Source: Bacteroides sp.
GTDB lineage: Bacteria; Bacillota; Clostridia; Oscillospirales; Ruminococcaceae
Direction: 5' to 3'
Assembly (NCBI GenBank): GCA_023663265.1
Contig: JAMPHV010000001.1
Coordinates: 1-64,000, forward strand
DNA length: 64,000 nucleotides
The notes below the pieces were generated by a model. It searched no databases and had not been told where the DNA came from. It saw only the letters and a program-made list of their open reading frames with translations. The position numbers were made by a program, and so were the translations under genes. Shown here piece by piece: positions 33,761-42,690 of this stretch (position 1 is its first letter; each line of letters starts with the position of its first letter).

Positions 33761-33855
33761 CAATGAGGGCGAGAGCCCAAGCCTAAGATTAACCCATTTG
33801 CAAAGGGCGATGAAATATGATACCGCTGTTTGCACGCACAGAAAGGACTTATACC

Positions 33856-34104
33856 ATGGCAAAGGACATCAATTTACAGGACGTATTTCTGAATCAAGCA
33901 AGAAAAGAGAAAATCCCCGTAACTATCTTTATTACTAACGGATTTCAGTTTAAGGGCGTTGTAAGAGGTTTTGACAACTATACCGTTATTTTGGACACCG
34001 ACGGAAAACAGAATCTTATATATAAGCACGCTATAAGCACTATAACTCCTTTCAAGAGCATTTCACTTCTTGACGCTTTTGACAAGGAAGAGACCGCCGA
34101 ATAA
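33856..34104 (+). CDS. hfq: RNA chaperone Hfq
   Basis: The 82-residue Sm-like protein forms a hexameric ring that pairs small RNAs with messages. Sm1 is seen in [41 protein letters not shown] and Sm2 in [12 protein letters not shown], where the YKHA motif lines the RNA-binding pore. ATG 33856 with AAAGGA upstream is chosen; an in-frame ATG 39 bases earlier would add a non-conserved extension. The next gene starts three bases after its stop. Confidence 0.95.
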   Translation: MAKDINLQDVFLNQARKEKIPVTIFITNGFQFKGVVRGFDNYTVILDTDGKQNLIYKHAISTITPFKSISLLDAFDKEETAE

Positions 34105-34107
34105 AAT

Positions 34108-35343
34108 ATGGCGGATAAAAGGCAGGTCGCCGTTACCACGCGTATAGTTTGGTTTTTGGTGGTCGCATTTTTGCTGGTCACCATTATCAGTCAGCTTGTT
34201 ATACATTACAGCGATCCGATAAGGACCGAGCCCGCTATGAACTATAATTCCGAGGAGTATATACAGACTACGGGAATTTACGTTCGCGACGAAAAATACG
34301 TGAACTATAACGGCAGCGGGATTATCAGCTACGTTTATTCGGACGGAGAAAAGCTGGCGAAAAACGCGGTGGTGGCGAAGATATATTCCTCACAGAACGA
34401 TCTTGCGCTTCAGCTTAGGATCGACGAGCTGAATAAGCAGATCGAGGTTTTGAAGGACGCGGAAAAGTTAGTGGGCAGCGACAACTCGCAACTTGAGGCT
34501 TTTTCCAATCAAATATACGAATGTCATACTCGGCTTATGCAAAACGTGATAGACGGAGATTACGGCGAGGCGGCGGCTATGAAGAACGATTATTTAAATC
34601 TTCAGAGCAAGCGTCAGATAATCAACGGCTCCACGAGTGATTACGGCGCGAAAATATCACAGCTTCAAAGCACGATAGCTTCGCTTACCTCGCAGATATC
34701 CTCTTATCCTCACGACCTTCCGCTCAGCGAAACGGGATACTTTGCCACGGCGGCGGACGGCTATGAGACAAAGCTCAATTACGACGTTATTCCCTCGCTT
34801 ACCGAGCAGCAGATAGAGGATATAATAAAAAATCCTCAGCTTTCCGTTTCGCCGTCCGTTATCGGCAAGGTTATCTCGGATTATAAATGGAAAATGGTCT
34901 GTCTTGTTTCCAAGGGCGATTCCCTAAATATCTACAAGGACGCTCGTTTGAACGTGCGAATCGGCGGAGACGTCAATCCCGTTACCGCGGTGGTGGACAG
35001 CATAACGGATTTCGAATCGGGGAACCGTATGCTTGTGCTTTCCTTCGACGTGTTCAACGAAAAGTACATTTTGGGGCGCACCGCTCAGATAAGGATACTT
35101 TTCGACGAGACCGAGGGGATAAGGATCGCCTCCTCCGCAATTCATTTTGACGAGAACGGAAACAAGGGCGTGTACGTTAAGGTTGGCGTAAACATATATT
35201 TCAAGCAGATCGAGGTCATACGGACCGAAGGGGATTACACCCTTGTGAGGGACACCACCGAAAAGGACAACTTTTTGTCGCTGTATGATTCGGTCATTGT
35301 TGAAGGGACTGATCTGTATGACGGAAAAATCGTTCTCCAATAG
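34108..35343 (+). CDS. HlyD-like membrane-anchored adaptor protein
   Basis: This 411-residue protein has one N-terminal transmembrane helix (about 12-33, RIVWFLVVAFLLVTIISQLVI), then a barrel-sandwich region (ITGIYVRDEKYVNYNGSGIISYVYSDGEKLAKNAVVAKIYS), a helical, coiled-coil-like stretch (about 100-200) and C-terminal strands. It resembles HlyD-family adaptor subunits, but no ABC or RND exporter gene is adjacent. Similar genes sit next to yggS and sepF in related Clostridia, so a cell-envelope or division link is possible; this is inference. Confidence 0.7.
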   Translation: MADKRQVAVTTRIVWFLVVAFLLVTIISQLVIHYSDPIRTEPAMNYNSEEYIQTTGIYVRDEKYVNYNGSGIISYVYSDGEKLAKNAVVAKIYSSQNDLALQLRIDELNKQIEVLKDAEKLVGSDNSQLEAFSNQIYECHTRLMQNVIDGDYGEAAAMKNDYLNLQSKRQIINGSTSDYGAKISQLQSTIASLTSQISSYPHDLPLSETGYFATAADGYETKLNYDVIPSLTEQQIEDIIKNPQLSVSPSVIGKVISDYKWKMVCLVSKGDSLNIYKDARLNVRIGGDVNPVTAVVDSITDFESGNRMLVLSFDVFNEKYILGRTAQIRILFDETEGIRIASSAIHFDENGNKGVYVKVGVNIYFKQIEVIRTEGDYTLVRDTTEKDNFLSLYDSVIVEGTDLYDGKIVLQ

Positions 35344-36094
35344 CGGGGACGACTTGTCGGGGCAGGGCGGCGGAGCCGCAGCCGAAAAAGCCGTTTCCTC
35401 TGTTCCCGAAGAAGAGCTCGTTCGTATACGCGACAGCTTCGGGCGAATTACCGAAAACATAGAAAAAGCAAAGCTTAAGGCGGGACGCAGGGACAGCGTC
35501 CGACTTATGGCGGTAACAAAGACTGTGCCTTACGAAAAGGTGAATTATGCGGTTTCTCTCGGGATAGACCTGCTTGGAGAAAACCGCGTTCAGGAATTTC
35601 TCGGAAAATTTGAATTTTATGACAAAAAATCGGAAATTCATTTCATTGGGGGGTTGCAAAATAACAAAGTTAAGTATATAATTGATAAGGTCAGTTTGAT
35701 CCATTCGGTGGACAGCGTAAAATTGGCGGAGGAGATAAGCGGAAGAGCCGAAAAGCTGAACAAGGTCATGGATATCCTCATCGAGGTCAACATCGGCGGA
35801 GAGGAAAGCAAGGGCGGAGTTTCGACCGACGGCTTGGACGAGCTTGTTTCTTGCTGCCATGCTCTTTCGGGGATAAGGCTCAGAGGCTTTATGGCGATAC
35901 CGCCTCCCGACCGAAACGGCAGCAGTGAACGCTATTTTGAAGCTATGGAGCGTCTGTACGGCGACTATCGCTCGAAGTACGGTAACGAGATCGACACCTT
36001 ATCGATGGGAATGTCGCAGGACTATGAACAAGCCGTGCTTCACGGCTCAAATATAGTAAGAGTAGGCAGCGCCTTGTTCGGAAAAAGAAAATAA
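35318..36094 (+). CDS. yggS: Pyridoxal phosphate homeostasis protein, YggS/PLPBP family
   Basis: The 258-residue fold type III PLP-binding protein contains LMAVTKTVPYEKV with the PLP lysine, LGENRVQEFLGK, HFIGGLQNNKVKYI, VNIGGEESKGGV, LRGFMAIPPP, LSMGMSQDYEQAVLHGSNIVRVGSALFG. A poorly conserved acidic N-terminal extension (about 1-25) precedes it. ATG 35318 lies inside the end of the upstream gene and has AAGGGA upstream. In Firmicutes this gene is usually followed by sepF, as here. Confidence 0.93.
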   Translation: MTEKSFSNSGDDLSGQGGGAAAEKAVSSVPEEELVRIRDSFGRITENIEKAKLKAGRRDSVRLMAVTKTVPYEKVNYAVSLGIDLLGENRVQEFLGKFEFYDKKSEIHFIGGLQNNKVKYIIDKVSLIHSVDSVKLAEEISGRAEKLNKVMDILIEVNIGGEESKGGVSTDGLDELVSCCHALSGIRLRGFMAIPPPDRNGSSERYFEAMERLYGDYRSKYGNEIDTLSMGMSQDYEQAVLHGSNIVRVGSALFGKRK

Positions 36095-36128
36095 AAGCGT
36101 AAACCGCTTTCAGAAAGGATTGAAAAAA

Positions 36129-36587
36129 ATGGGATTGGTAAATTCCTTGAAAAAATTCGTTGGATACGAGGAAGAAGACGATGAACTGGATTACAATGAC
36201 GGCGAGGATATTGACGAAGGCGGCAGCACAGACGACGATTTTAGTTTTAAACGCTCTTCAAGCAGCATCACCAGCGCCCCGAAATCGGGCAAGGTGTTGA
36301 ATATCCCCGCTACAACAAGGCTCCAGGTCATTGTGTTCAAAGCGGAAAGATTTAACGATGTTGTGGAAATTGCGGATCATTTCAAAAACAAAAAAGCGAT
36401 CGTACTTAATCTTGACAATACGAACAAGGACGTAGCAAACCGACTTATTGACTTTTTGGCGGGCGTAGCGTACGCGGCGGACGGCGAGCTGAAGCGTATA
36501 GCCAACACGTCGTATATCCTTGTACCCTATAACGTGGACATTTCGGGAGACCTTCTTGAAGAGCTGGGAAGCGATATTATGCAATGA
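36129..36587 (+). CDS. sepF: Cell division protein SepF
   Basis: This 152-residue protein binds membrane through its N-terminal amphipathic helix (MGLVNSLKKFVGYE) and FtsZ through its C-terminal domain. A long acidic linker (about 14-45) is followed by the conserved domain (about 65-150) with VIVFKAERFNDVVEIADHFKNKKAIVLNLDN and RLIDFLAGVAYAADGELKRI. ATG 36129 is chosen because AAAGGA lies nine bases upstream; a TTG at 36120 is too close to it. It overlaps ylmH by four bases. Confidence 0.94.
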   Translation: MGLVNSLKKFVGYEEEDDELDYNDGEDIDEGGSTDDDFSFKRSSSSITSAPKSGKVLNIPATTRLQVIVFKAERFNDVVEIADHFKNKKAIVLNLDNTNKDVANRLIDFLAGVAYAADGELKRIANTSYILVPYNVDISGDLLEELGSDIMQ

Positions 36588-37333
36588 AGGCAGTTCTGCC
36601 CGCTAATTCCGAGGAAACGGAATTTTGCCGTCACATAAAGGACCTGGCTTTGCTCGGAGAAAAAACCTTTGCGCCGCGCTTCAGCGGCTTCCTTACAGAA
36701 AGGGAACAGCGGCTCGCGGAGACCGCAGCATATTCCGCGGGAGTAAGCTGCGCCTTTTGGGGAGGTCACGAGGCTGCGTCAAGAAAAATGTTTTCGGCGC
36801 CCGCAGTGGAAAACGAGGATTTTCCCTTGGAGGCTGTGACCTTTTTCTTCCGCGAAAAGGACAAGCTTACTCATCGTGATTTTTTGGGTGCGATAATGTC
36901 TCTCGGACTGAAAAGGGATAGGATCGGCGATATTGCCGTGACCGAGGGCGGAGCGGTGGTTTTTGCTTCAAAAAACGCGTCGCTCCTGATCTCCTCCGAA
37001 ATGGAAAAGGTAGGCAGAGTTGGAGTAAGAGCGGAGGCGGGGATAAATATACCTCTTCCGCAGCAGGAGTTTGAGGAGATATCCGCAGTCATCGCCTCTC
37101 CGAGGATAGACGCTTTGGTGGCGGCGGCTTGCAGCATAAGCCGCGAAAAAGCGGCGGCGCTGATAAAATCGGGCGGCGTAACGTTAGGCGGCGCGGAGCT
37201 CGGTTCTCCGTCAAAAAATGTTGACGAGGGAGAAAGCTTTTCCGTTAGGGGCTACGGTAAATTTATATTTTCGCGCCTCGGAATTGCTACGAAAAAAGGA
37301 AAAAATCACGCACTTATCCAAAAATATAAATAA
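36584..37333 (+). CDS. ylmH: YlmH-type S4-domain RNA-binding protein
   Basis: The 249-residue protein has a YlmH N-terminal domain (FSGFLTEREQRLAETAA; KLTHRDFLGAIMSLGLKRDRIGDI) and a C-terminal S4 RNA-binding domain (about 170-235: RIDALVAAACSISREKAAALIKSGGVTLGG). YlmH-family proteins bind ribosomal RNA, and reported roles include rescue of stalled ribosomes. The position between sepF and divIVA is the conserved one in Firmicutes. Confidence 0.92.
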   Translation: MKAVLPANSEETEFCRHIKDLALLGEKTFAPRFSGFLTEREQRLAETAAYSAGVSCAFWGGHEAASRKMFSAPAVENEDFPLEAVTFFFREKDKLTHRDFLGAIMSLGLKRDRIGDIAVTEGGAVVFASKNASLLISSEMEKVGRVGVRAEAGINIPLPQQEFEEISAVIASPRIDALVAAACSISREKAAALIKSGGVTLGGAELGSPSKNVDEGESFSVRGYGKFIFSRLGIATKKGKNHALIQKYK

Positions 37334-37351
37334 ACTAAACGGAGGAGATCA

Positions 37352-38275
37352 ATGGAAGCTAAGGATATAATGGACAAAAAGTTTGACAAAAGCTTTAACG
37401 GTTATAAAATGGAGGAGGTTGACGATTTTCTTCAGGAAGTGTCAGCCGAGTTTTCAAATTTAAAAAAACAGTACGAAGAGCAGGAAAAGAAAATGGAGGT
37501 ATTAGCGGATAAGATCCGCGAGTACAGAAACGACGAGGAAGCTATAAAGGAAGCTCTTTTGGGCGCACAGAAGCAAAGCAGCTCGGTTCTTGCCACCGCA
37601 AAGGAGAAATCCGAAAAGATGGTGAGCGAGGCAAAGGAAACCTCGGAGAGAATGATCAAGGACGCCGAGGAAAGGGTCAAGGAAAAGGACGCTTACGCGA
37701 AAAAGCTTGTGGAGGACGCCAACGAGGAGAAAACCAAGATCGTTGCCGAGTGCGAGCGTAAGTCCGCCGAGATAAAGGCTAATATGGAAGCCGAGATCAG
37801 AAAGCAGGAGTCTATTCTCGCAAAAACAAGAGACGAAAGCAACGCGTTTATGGAAAGGCTTCTCAAGGGTTATCAGGAGCATATCGAGTATATCAACTCG
37901 ATTCCCGAAAAGTGCAATAACGAGTTTGTGCTTAACGCCAAGGACACCGTAAAGTTTACGGAGGAATCCAAGCCTGCTTCCGAAGCCGCCGTTGCGGCTC
38001 CCGCAAAGGCGGAGACGGGCGAATCCGCGTCTGCGCCCAAGTCGGAGGGAAAGAAAAAGGAGAAGGAGCTTAAGCTCGAAAAGATAAACAAGGAAAGCGA
38101 AGCCGTTATTCTGGAGAAAACCACCGAGATCGCCTCAAAGCCTGTGTTTGAAGAGGAGGCTGTCGCCGAGGAGGTCGAGGAATACGAGGAGAACAGCCCC
38201 TTGTTTGATAAAACCAAGCGCAAATCCAAGTATGAAAAGCTTCAGTTCGGCAATAACAATAAGAGCAAGGAATAA
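37352..38275 (+). CDS. divIVA: Cell division/polarity protein DivIVA
   Basis: This 307-residue coiled-coil protein recognises curved membrane through its N-terminal domain (DIMDKKFDKSFNGYKMEEVDDFLQEV, about 4-29). A long coiled coil covers about 30-175 with many Lys/Glu heptads, and an acidic Ala/Lys-rich tail (about 190-290) is less conserved and longer than in B. subtilis DivIVA (164 residues). A GGAGG site precedes the ATG. It closes the division cluster. Confidence 0.93.
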   Translation: MEAKDIMDKKFDKSFNGYKMEEVDDFLQEVSAEFSNLKKQYEEQEKKMEVLADKIREYRNDEEAIKEALLGAQKQSSSVLATAKEKSEKMVSEAKETSERMIKDAEERVKEKDAYAKKLVEDANEEKTKIVAECERKSAEIKANMEAEIRKQESILAKTRDESNAFMERLLKGYQEHIEYINSIPEKCNNEFVLNAKDTVKFTEESKPASEAAVAAPAKAETGESASAPKSEGKKKEKELKLEKINKESEAVILEKTTEIASKPVFEEEAVAEEVEEYEENSPLFDKTKRKSKYEKLQFGNNNKSKE

Positions 38276-38317
38276 TAAACGAAAATTTACATAAATAATG
38301 CGAACGGAAAAGGAAAG

Positions 38318-38833
38318 ATGATGACTTATATTGCTTTGGCAGCAGCGGCGGTGCTTGTGGGTATAGATCAGCTTACGAAACGGCTGGCGGTCGATTATAT
38401 CATGCCCCAAGGCACTGTTAACCTTATAAGCATTAACGATAAGGAATGGCTCAATCTTACCTATCAGCAGAATACGGGCGCGGCTTTCAGTATATTGAAG
38501 GATAAACAATTGTTTTTAATTATATTAACCTCCATAGTTATATTGGGGGTTATTATATTGATGTTAACAAAACGTATCAAGAAAACCTCTTATATATGGT
38601 CGTTTGCTCTCATTATTGCGGGAGGCGTCGGAAATCTTATCGACAGGATCGTCAACGGATACGTGGTTGATTTTATAGACGTACGCATCATAAAATTTGC
38701 CGTGTTTAATTTTGCGGATATCTGCGCCGTTGCGGGAACGCTTTTGATCGTTTTTTTCTATATTTTGGAGGAGGTCAGAGCCTCCAAGGAAAAGAAAAAG
38801 AAGGAAAGTCGCAGAGATGAAGAACAGGCTTAG
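38318..38833 (+). CDS. lspA: Lipoprotein signal peptidase
   Basis: The 171-residue polytopic aspartyl protease removes signal peptides from lipoproteins such as those encoded in this window. It has four hydrophobic helices, the conserved NTGAAFSIL segment, and the two catalytic aspartates in GGVGNLIDRI and FNFADICAV. The end is a Lys-rich tail. Its last 17 bases overlap rluD. Confidence 0.95.
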   Translation: MMTYIALAAAAVLVGIDQLTKRLAVDYIMPQGTVNLISINDKEWLNLTYQQNTGAAFSILKDKQLFLIILTSIVILGVIILMLTKRIKKTSYIWSFALIIAGGVGNLIDRIVNGYVVDFIDVRIIKFAVFNFADICAVAGTLLIVFFYILEEVRASKEKKKKESRRDEEQA

Positions 38834-39728
38834 TTTAACTGTGGAGGAAGAAGGCGTAAGAGCCGACAAGTATATTTCGGAGCGCACGGATCTGTCCCGC
38901 TCGTTGGCGGCAGGCTTGCTGGAAAAAGGGGATTGTACGGTAAACGGAAAGCGGTGCGGCAAAAATTTTCAGCTTAAGACGGGCGATCTCATAGAGATCG
39001 AGCTGCCGGAGGCTGAAGAGCCCGAAATCTCAGCCGAGGATATTCCCTTGAACATAGTATACGAGGACAGCGATCTGTTGGTGGTGAACAAGCCTAAGGG
39101 TATGGTGGTGCACCCCGCCCCGGGGCATTATTCGGGCACCTTGGTCAACGCTCTGATGTATCACTGTAAGGACAGCCTTTCGGGCATAAACGGCGTTATC
39201 CGTCCGGGAATAGTACACAGGATCGACAAGGACACAAGCGGTCTGCTGATAGCGGCAAAGAACGATTTAGCTCACAACGGGCTTGCGGAGCAGATAAGGA
39301 GCCACAACTTCACAAGAAGATACGAGGCGGTGGTTTTGGGCGGAATAAAGGAAAACGGTATTGTGGACGCTCCTTTGGGGCGGCACAGGATCGACCGCAA
39401 GAAAATGGCTGTCGCCGAAAACGGAAGAGAGGCGAAGACCCGCTTTGAGGTGCTTGAAAATTACGGCAGATATTCGCATCTGAGGCTGACCTTAGAGACG
39501 GGGAGAACTCATCAGATAAGAGTTCATATGGCTTATATCGGGCACCCTGTGGCGGGAGACCCCGTTTACGGAGACGGAAAGCCCAAGTGGCTGGAGGGGC
39601 AGTGCCTCCATGCGCGGGAGATAGGATTTGTACACCCGATCACGGGAGAAAGCCTGTTTTTTACATCGGAGCTTCCCGAATATTTCGAAAGAATGTTAAG
39701 AAATATCAAGAGTAAGGCTGGATATTAA
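38817..39728 (+). CDS. rluD: 23S rRNA pseudouridine synthase, RluD family
   Basis: The 303-residue protein has an N-terminal S4 domain (about 5-62, LTVEEEGVRADKYISERTDLSRSLAAGLL) and the RluA/RluD catalytic core with GIVHRIDKDTSGLLIAAK (catalytic Asp137) and ETGRTHQIRVHM. The lspA-rluD pair is common in Firmicutes. The exact rRNA site cannot be read from sequence. Confidence 0.92.
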   Translation: MKNRLSLTVEEEGVRADKYISERTDLSRSLAAGLLEKGDCTVNGKRCGKNFQLKTGDLIEIELPEAEEPEISAEDIPLNIVYEDSDLLVVNKPKGMVVHPAPGHYSGTLVNALMYHCKDSLSGINGVIRPGIVHRIDKDTSGLLIAAKNDLAHNGLAEQIRSHNFTRRYEAVVLGGIKENGIVDAPLGRHRIDRKKMAVAENGREAKTRFEVLENYGRYSHLRLTLETGRTHQIRVHMAYIGHPVAGDPVYGDGKPKWLEGQCLHAREIGFVHPITGESLFFTSELPEYFERMLRNIKSKAGY

Positions 39729-39731
39729 AGA

Positions 39732-40541
39732 ATGAAATTTGAGAACGTTATTATAATGTCCGACATCGACGGCACGTTGGTCACGGACGAAAAGAAGCTG
39801 CTGCCGAGGGATATGGAGGCTATTGACCGTTTCAGAGAGGGCGGCGGGATATTTACTCTTGCAACGGGACGGGGCTATTCCATGGCAAAGCCCATTGCCG
39901 AAAGGGTCGGCTTGGACGTTCCCGCGGTTATTTTTAACGGCTCGGCGGTCTATGATTTTAAAGAAGATAAATTTTTGTGGCACAGCGCCTTGCCCGAGTC
40001 CGCAAAGCAGATTGCCAACGAGTTGATAGAAGCGTTTCCCGATATAGCAATAGAGATTTTATGCCGCGACAGGGTATACGTGCCTTCAATTAACCGTATC
40101 GAAAGAGAGCACCTTGCTTTGGAAAACGTTCAGCCCTATATGTGCAGAGTCGACGAGATAGACGAGGAAAGCTGGCTGAAAATGCTGATAGCCTATCCTC
40201 CCGAAATAATACAAAATATAATAGATTTCGTAAATTCCCGTCCCGATTACACAAGCTGCGCTCATTGGGTAAGAAGCGAGAACCACTATTTTGAGATGCT
40301 GCCCCTTGGGGTCAATAAAGGCAGCGGGTTTCAGCGTCTCTTGGAAATAATGGGCAGAGAGGACGCTTTTACGGTCGGTGTGGGCGATTACAACAACGAT
40401 ATAGAGCTTATCGATCTTTCAAGCTTAGGTGTAGCGGTAGGCTCGGCGCAAAGGGAAGCAAAGGAGGTCGCCGATCTTATCGTCTGCGATAACAACAGCG
40501 GGGCGATCTCCGAGGTCATTTCTTACATAGAGCAATTATAA
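39732..40541 (+). CDS. Cof-type HAD-superfamily phosphatase
   Basis: This 269-residue protein has the HAD motif I IIMSDIDGTLVTDEKK with nucleophile Asp near residue 12, motif II in LATGRGYSM, a C2-type cap domain (about 85-190), and the C-terminal GVGDYNNDIELI motif IV plus GVAVGSAQREAKEVADLIVCDN. Such enzymes dephosphorylate sugar phosphates or nucleotides; the substrate is not predictable. Three bases separate it from rluD. Confidence 0.9.
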   Translation: MKFENVIIMSDIDGTLVTDEKKLLPRDMEAIDRFREGGGIFTLATGRGYSMAKPIAERVGLDVPAVIFNGSAVYDFKEDKFLWHSALPESAKQIANELIEAFPDIAIEILCRDRVYVPSINRIEREHLALENVQPYMCRVDEIDEESWLKMLIAYPPEIIQNIIDFVNSRPDYTSCAHWVRSENHYFEMLPLGVNKGSGFQRLLEIMGREDAFTVGVGDYNNDIELIDLSSLGVAVGSAQREAKEVADLIVCDNNSGAISEVISYIEQL

Positions 40542-40575
40542 AATAAAGTTAATTTTACAGAAAGGAATCAATCAA

Positions 40576-41418
40576 ATGGATCAGGTACACAAAAAGCAGC
40601 TTGAAATAACAGCGGCAAAGGTAAGAATGGGAATCATCGAGGGTGTTTACGGCGCTAAGTGCGGTCACCCCGGCGGCTCGCTGTCGGTGTGTGACGCGCT
40701 GACCTATCTTTATTTCAACAGAATGAACATCGACCCCGAAAATCCCACAATGCCCGATAGGGACAGGTTGGTGCTCTCTAAGGGACACACTGCTCCCGCC
40801 TTGTATTCGGTGCTTGCCAACAGAGGATTTTTCCCCGTAGAGGATCTGAAAACGCTTCGTCATATCGACAGCTATTTGCAGGGGCACCCCGTTCTCGGAA
40901 AGGTCCCCGGCGTTGATATGAGCACGGGCTCGCTGGGACAGGGCATTTCTGCCGCCTGCGGTATGGCGCTTTCGGGAAAGCTGGACAACGACATTTACAG
41001 AGTGTACGCCGTATTGGGCGACGGCGAGCTTGAGGAGGGTCAAGTGTGGGAGGCGGCTATGTTTGCGGCGCACTACCAACTTGACAATCTGACCGCGGTC
41101 ATCGACAACAACGGATTGCAGATAGACGGTAAAATAAGCGAGGTTATGAGCCCTTACCCCATTGACGAAAAGTTTAAGGCGTTCGGCTGGCATGTTATCG
41201 TAATTGACGGTCACGATTTCGACGCTATCGAAAAAGCGTTCAACGAGGCGGAGACCGTAGCCAATCAGCCTACCGCCATTATTTTAAAAACCACCAAGGG
41301 CAAGGGCGTGAGCTATATGGAAAATCAAGTTGCATGGCACGGCAAGGCTCCCAACGAGGAAGAATACAACACCGCTGTCGCCGAGTTAACGGCAAGGCTT
41401 GACGAGCTCACGAAGTAA
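40576..41418 (+). CDS. Transketolase, N-terminal (thiamine-binding) subunit
   Basis: The 280-residue protein is the first half of a split transketolase. It has KVRMGIIEGVYGAKCGHPGGSLSVCDALTYLYF, LSKGHTAPALYSVLANRG and the thiamine diphosphate motif GDGELEEGQVWEAAMFAAHYQLDNLTAVIDNNG. With the following gene it interconverts pentose and other sugar phosphates. The split form is usual in Clostridia. A GAAAGGAATC site precedes the ATG. Confidence 0.95.
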   Translation: MDQVHKKQLEITAAKVRMGIIEGVYGAKCGHPGGSLSVCDALTYLYFNRMNIDPENPTMPDRDRLVLSKGHTAPALYSVLANRGFFPVEDLKTLRHIDSYLQGHPVLGKVPGVDMSTGSLGQGISAACGMALSGKLDNDIYRVYAVLGDGELEEGQVWEAAMFAAHYQLDNLTAVIDNNGLQIDGKISEVMSPYPIDEKFKAFGWHVIVIDGHDFDAIEKAFNEAETVANQPTAIILKTTKGKGVSYMENQVAWHGKAPNEEEYNTAVAELTARLDELTK

Positions 41419-41443
41419 CAGGAAAGGATCGGTATTACAGAAT

Positions 41444-42379
41444 ATGGATAAAAAAGCAACTCGCGAAAGCTACGGCGAAGCTCTTGTTATGCTTGCCGAA
41501 AAAAGACCCGACCTTATAGTGCTTGACGCCGATTTGGCGGCTGCGACCAAGACGGGTATATATAAGAAGGCATGCCCCGACCGTTTTTTTGACTGCGGTA
41601 TCGCGGAGGCTGATATGATGGGCGTTGCGGCAGGTATTGCCACCACGGGGAAGCTTGTATTTGCCAGCAGCTTTGCAATGTTCGCCTCGGGACGTGCGTT
41701 TGAAATAGTAAGAAACAGCATTTGCTACCCTCATCTTAACGTTAAGATAGGCGCTACCCATGCGGGTATTTCCGTAGGCGAGGACGGCGCTTCTCACCAG
41801 TGCAACGAGGATATAGCCCTTATGCGCGTATTGCCGGGAATGACTATCATCAACCCCGCCGACGATGTTGAGACAAAGGCGGCGGTGCTTGCAATGGCGG
41901 ATTACGCAGGTCCCACCTATATGCGCTTCGGCAGACTGGCGGTGCCTGCCTTCAACGATCCCGCCACATACAGGTTCGAGCTGGGAAAGGGAATAGAATT
42001 AAGAAGCGGTAAGGACGTTTCGATCATCGCAACAGGTCTTATGGTAAATGAAGCGATCGAAGCGGGAAAGGTGTTGGCGGAGCAGGGAATCGACGCCCGC
42101 ATCATAAACATTCATACCATTAAGCCCATTGACCGCGATATTATCATAAGAGCCGCAAAAGAGACGGGCAGGATCATTACAGTTGAGGAACATTCCGTTA
42201 TAGGCGGTCTCGGAAGCGCAGTTTCCGAGGTAGTTACCGAAACCGTTCCCGTTCCCGTTATCAAGATAGGTGTTCAGGACAAATTCGGTCACAGCGGTCC
42301 CGCAGTTCCTTTGCTTAAGGAATTTGGTCTTTGTGCGGATAACATAGTTAAAGTAACCAAGGAAGCCTTGGGAAAATAG
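41444..42379 (+). CDS. Transketolase, C-terminal subunit
   Basis: The 311-residue second half contains the pyrimidine-binding domain (ATRESYGEALVMLAEKRPDLIVLDADL; FDCGIAEADMMGVAAGIATTGKLVFASSFAMF; THAGISVGEDGASHQCNEDIALMRVLPGM) and the C-terminal domain (ATGLMVNEAIEAGKVL; EEHSVIGGLGSAVSEV). Start ATG 41444 lies 25 bases after the first subunit's stop. A strong terminator follows. Confidence 0.95.
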   Translation: MDKKATRESYGEALVMLAEKRPDLIVLDADLAAATKTGIYKKACPDRFFDCGIAEADMMGVAAGIATTGKLVFASSFAMFASGRAFEIVRNSICYPHLNVKIGATHAGISVGEDGASHQCNEDIALMRVLPGMTIINPADDVETKAAVLAMADYAGPTYMRFGRLAVPAFNDPATYRFELGKGIELRSGKDVSIIATGLMVNEAIEAGKVLAEQGIDARIINIHTIKPIDRDIIIRAAKETGRIITVEEHSVIGGLGSAVSEVVTETVPVPVIKIGVQDKFGHSGPAVPLLKEFGLCADNIVKVTKEALGK

Positions 42380-42388
42380 TTTTTTCGA

Positions 42389-42416
42389 CCCACCCGTTTT
42401 TTCGGGTGGGTTTTTT
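42389..42416 (+). terminator. Intrinsic terminator after transketolase
   Basis: CCCACCCG (42389-42396), a six-T loop, CGGGTGGG (42403-42410) and six T. This is a strong rho-independent terminator that ends the long hfq-to-transketolase run. Confidence 0.93.
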
Positions 42417-42458
42417 GAGCAGCCGTATGACGGCACGGAAACTTTTTGTGCAATTTTG

Positions 42459-42508
42459 AAACGGAACGCAAAGGCGTTTCGCGGCGAAAGCGGCTTTGCG
42501 GGGACGTT
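42459..42508. repeat. GC-rich compound palindrome
   Basis: Nested inverted repeats AAACG/CGTTT, CGCAAAG (42467-42473)/CTTTGCG (42494-42500) and TTTCGC/GCGAAA (42477-42482, 42484-42489) form one long hairpin or cruciform. It lies in the 311-base gap between the transketolase stop (42379) and pyrC (42691), which otherwise holds a terminator and the pyrC promoter. It may be a dispersed intergenic repeat. Confidence 0.55.
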
Positions 42509-42573
42509 TGCAGTTCATGATATTGTCATAATATACAAAATTTCGAAATTTTTTGCTCACCGTAAAAAAACTG

Positions 42574-42602
42574 TTGCGAAAAATTAGAAAATGTAGTATA
42601 AT
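42574..42602 (+). promoter_or_regulatory. Promoter of the pyrC-pyrF-carAB operon
   Basis: TTGCGA (42574-42579), 17-base spacer, TATAAT (42597-42602). The leader of about 80 bases has a bulged hairpin ATCCGC-GCTG/CAGCGGAT (about 42643-42672); no PyrR-type terminator pair was seen. Confidence 0.75.
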
Positions 42603-42690
42603 AAATCAAATACGGTTTTATAGCCGATCAACAGAATCATTACGATCCGCGCTGCTTTTGTTTCAGCGGATAACGGCGAAAGGAAAGAAG

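Larger units (their letters stand above)
33494..33855 (+). other. 362-base gene-free region between miaA and hfq
   Basis: It contains an extended -10 box TGGTATAAT (33501-33509), a strongly folded element (33522-33593), a normal promoter (33596-33624), two 19-base direct repeats (33721-33739 and 33742-33760) and a GGGC-GAGA-GCCC hairpin shortly before hfq. The rest is AT-rich. No convincing coding frame was found. Confidence 0.75.

Noticed and set aside
40576..42379. Transketolase broken into two frames, as a pseudogene
   Set aside because: Two-subunit transketolase is normal in Clostridia; both genes have complete domains and starts.
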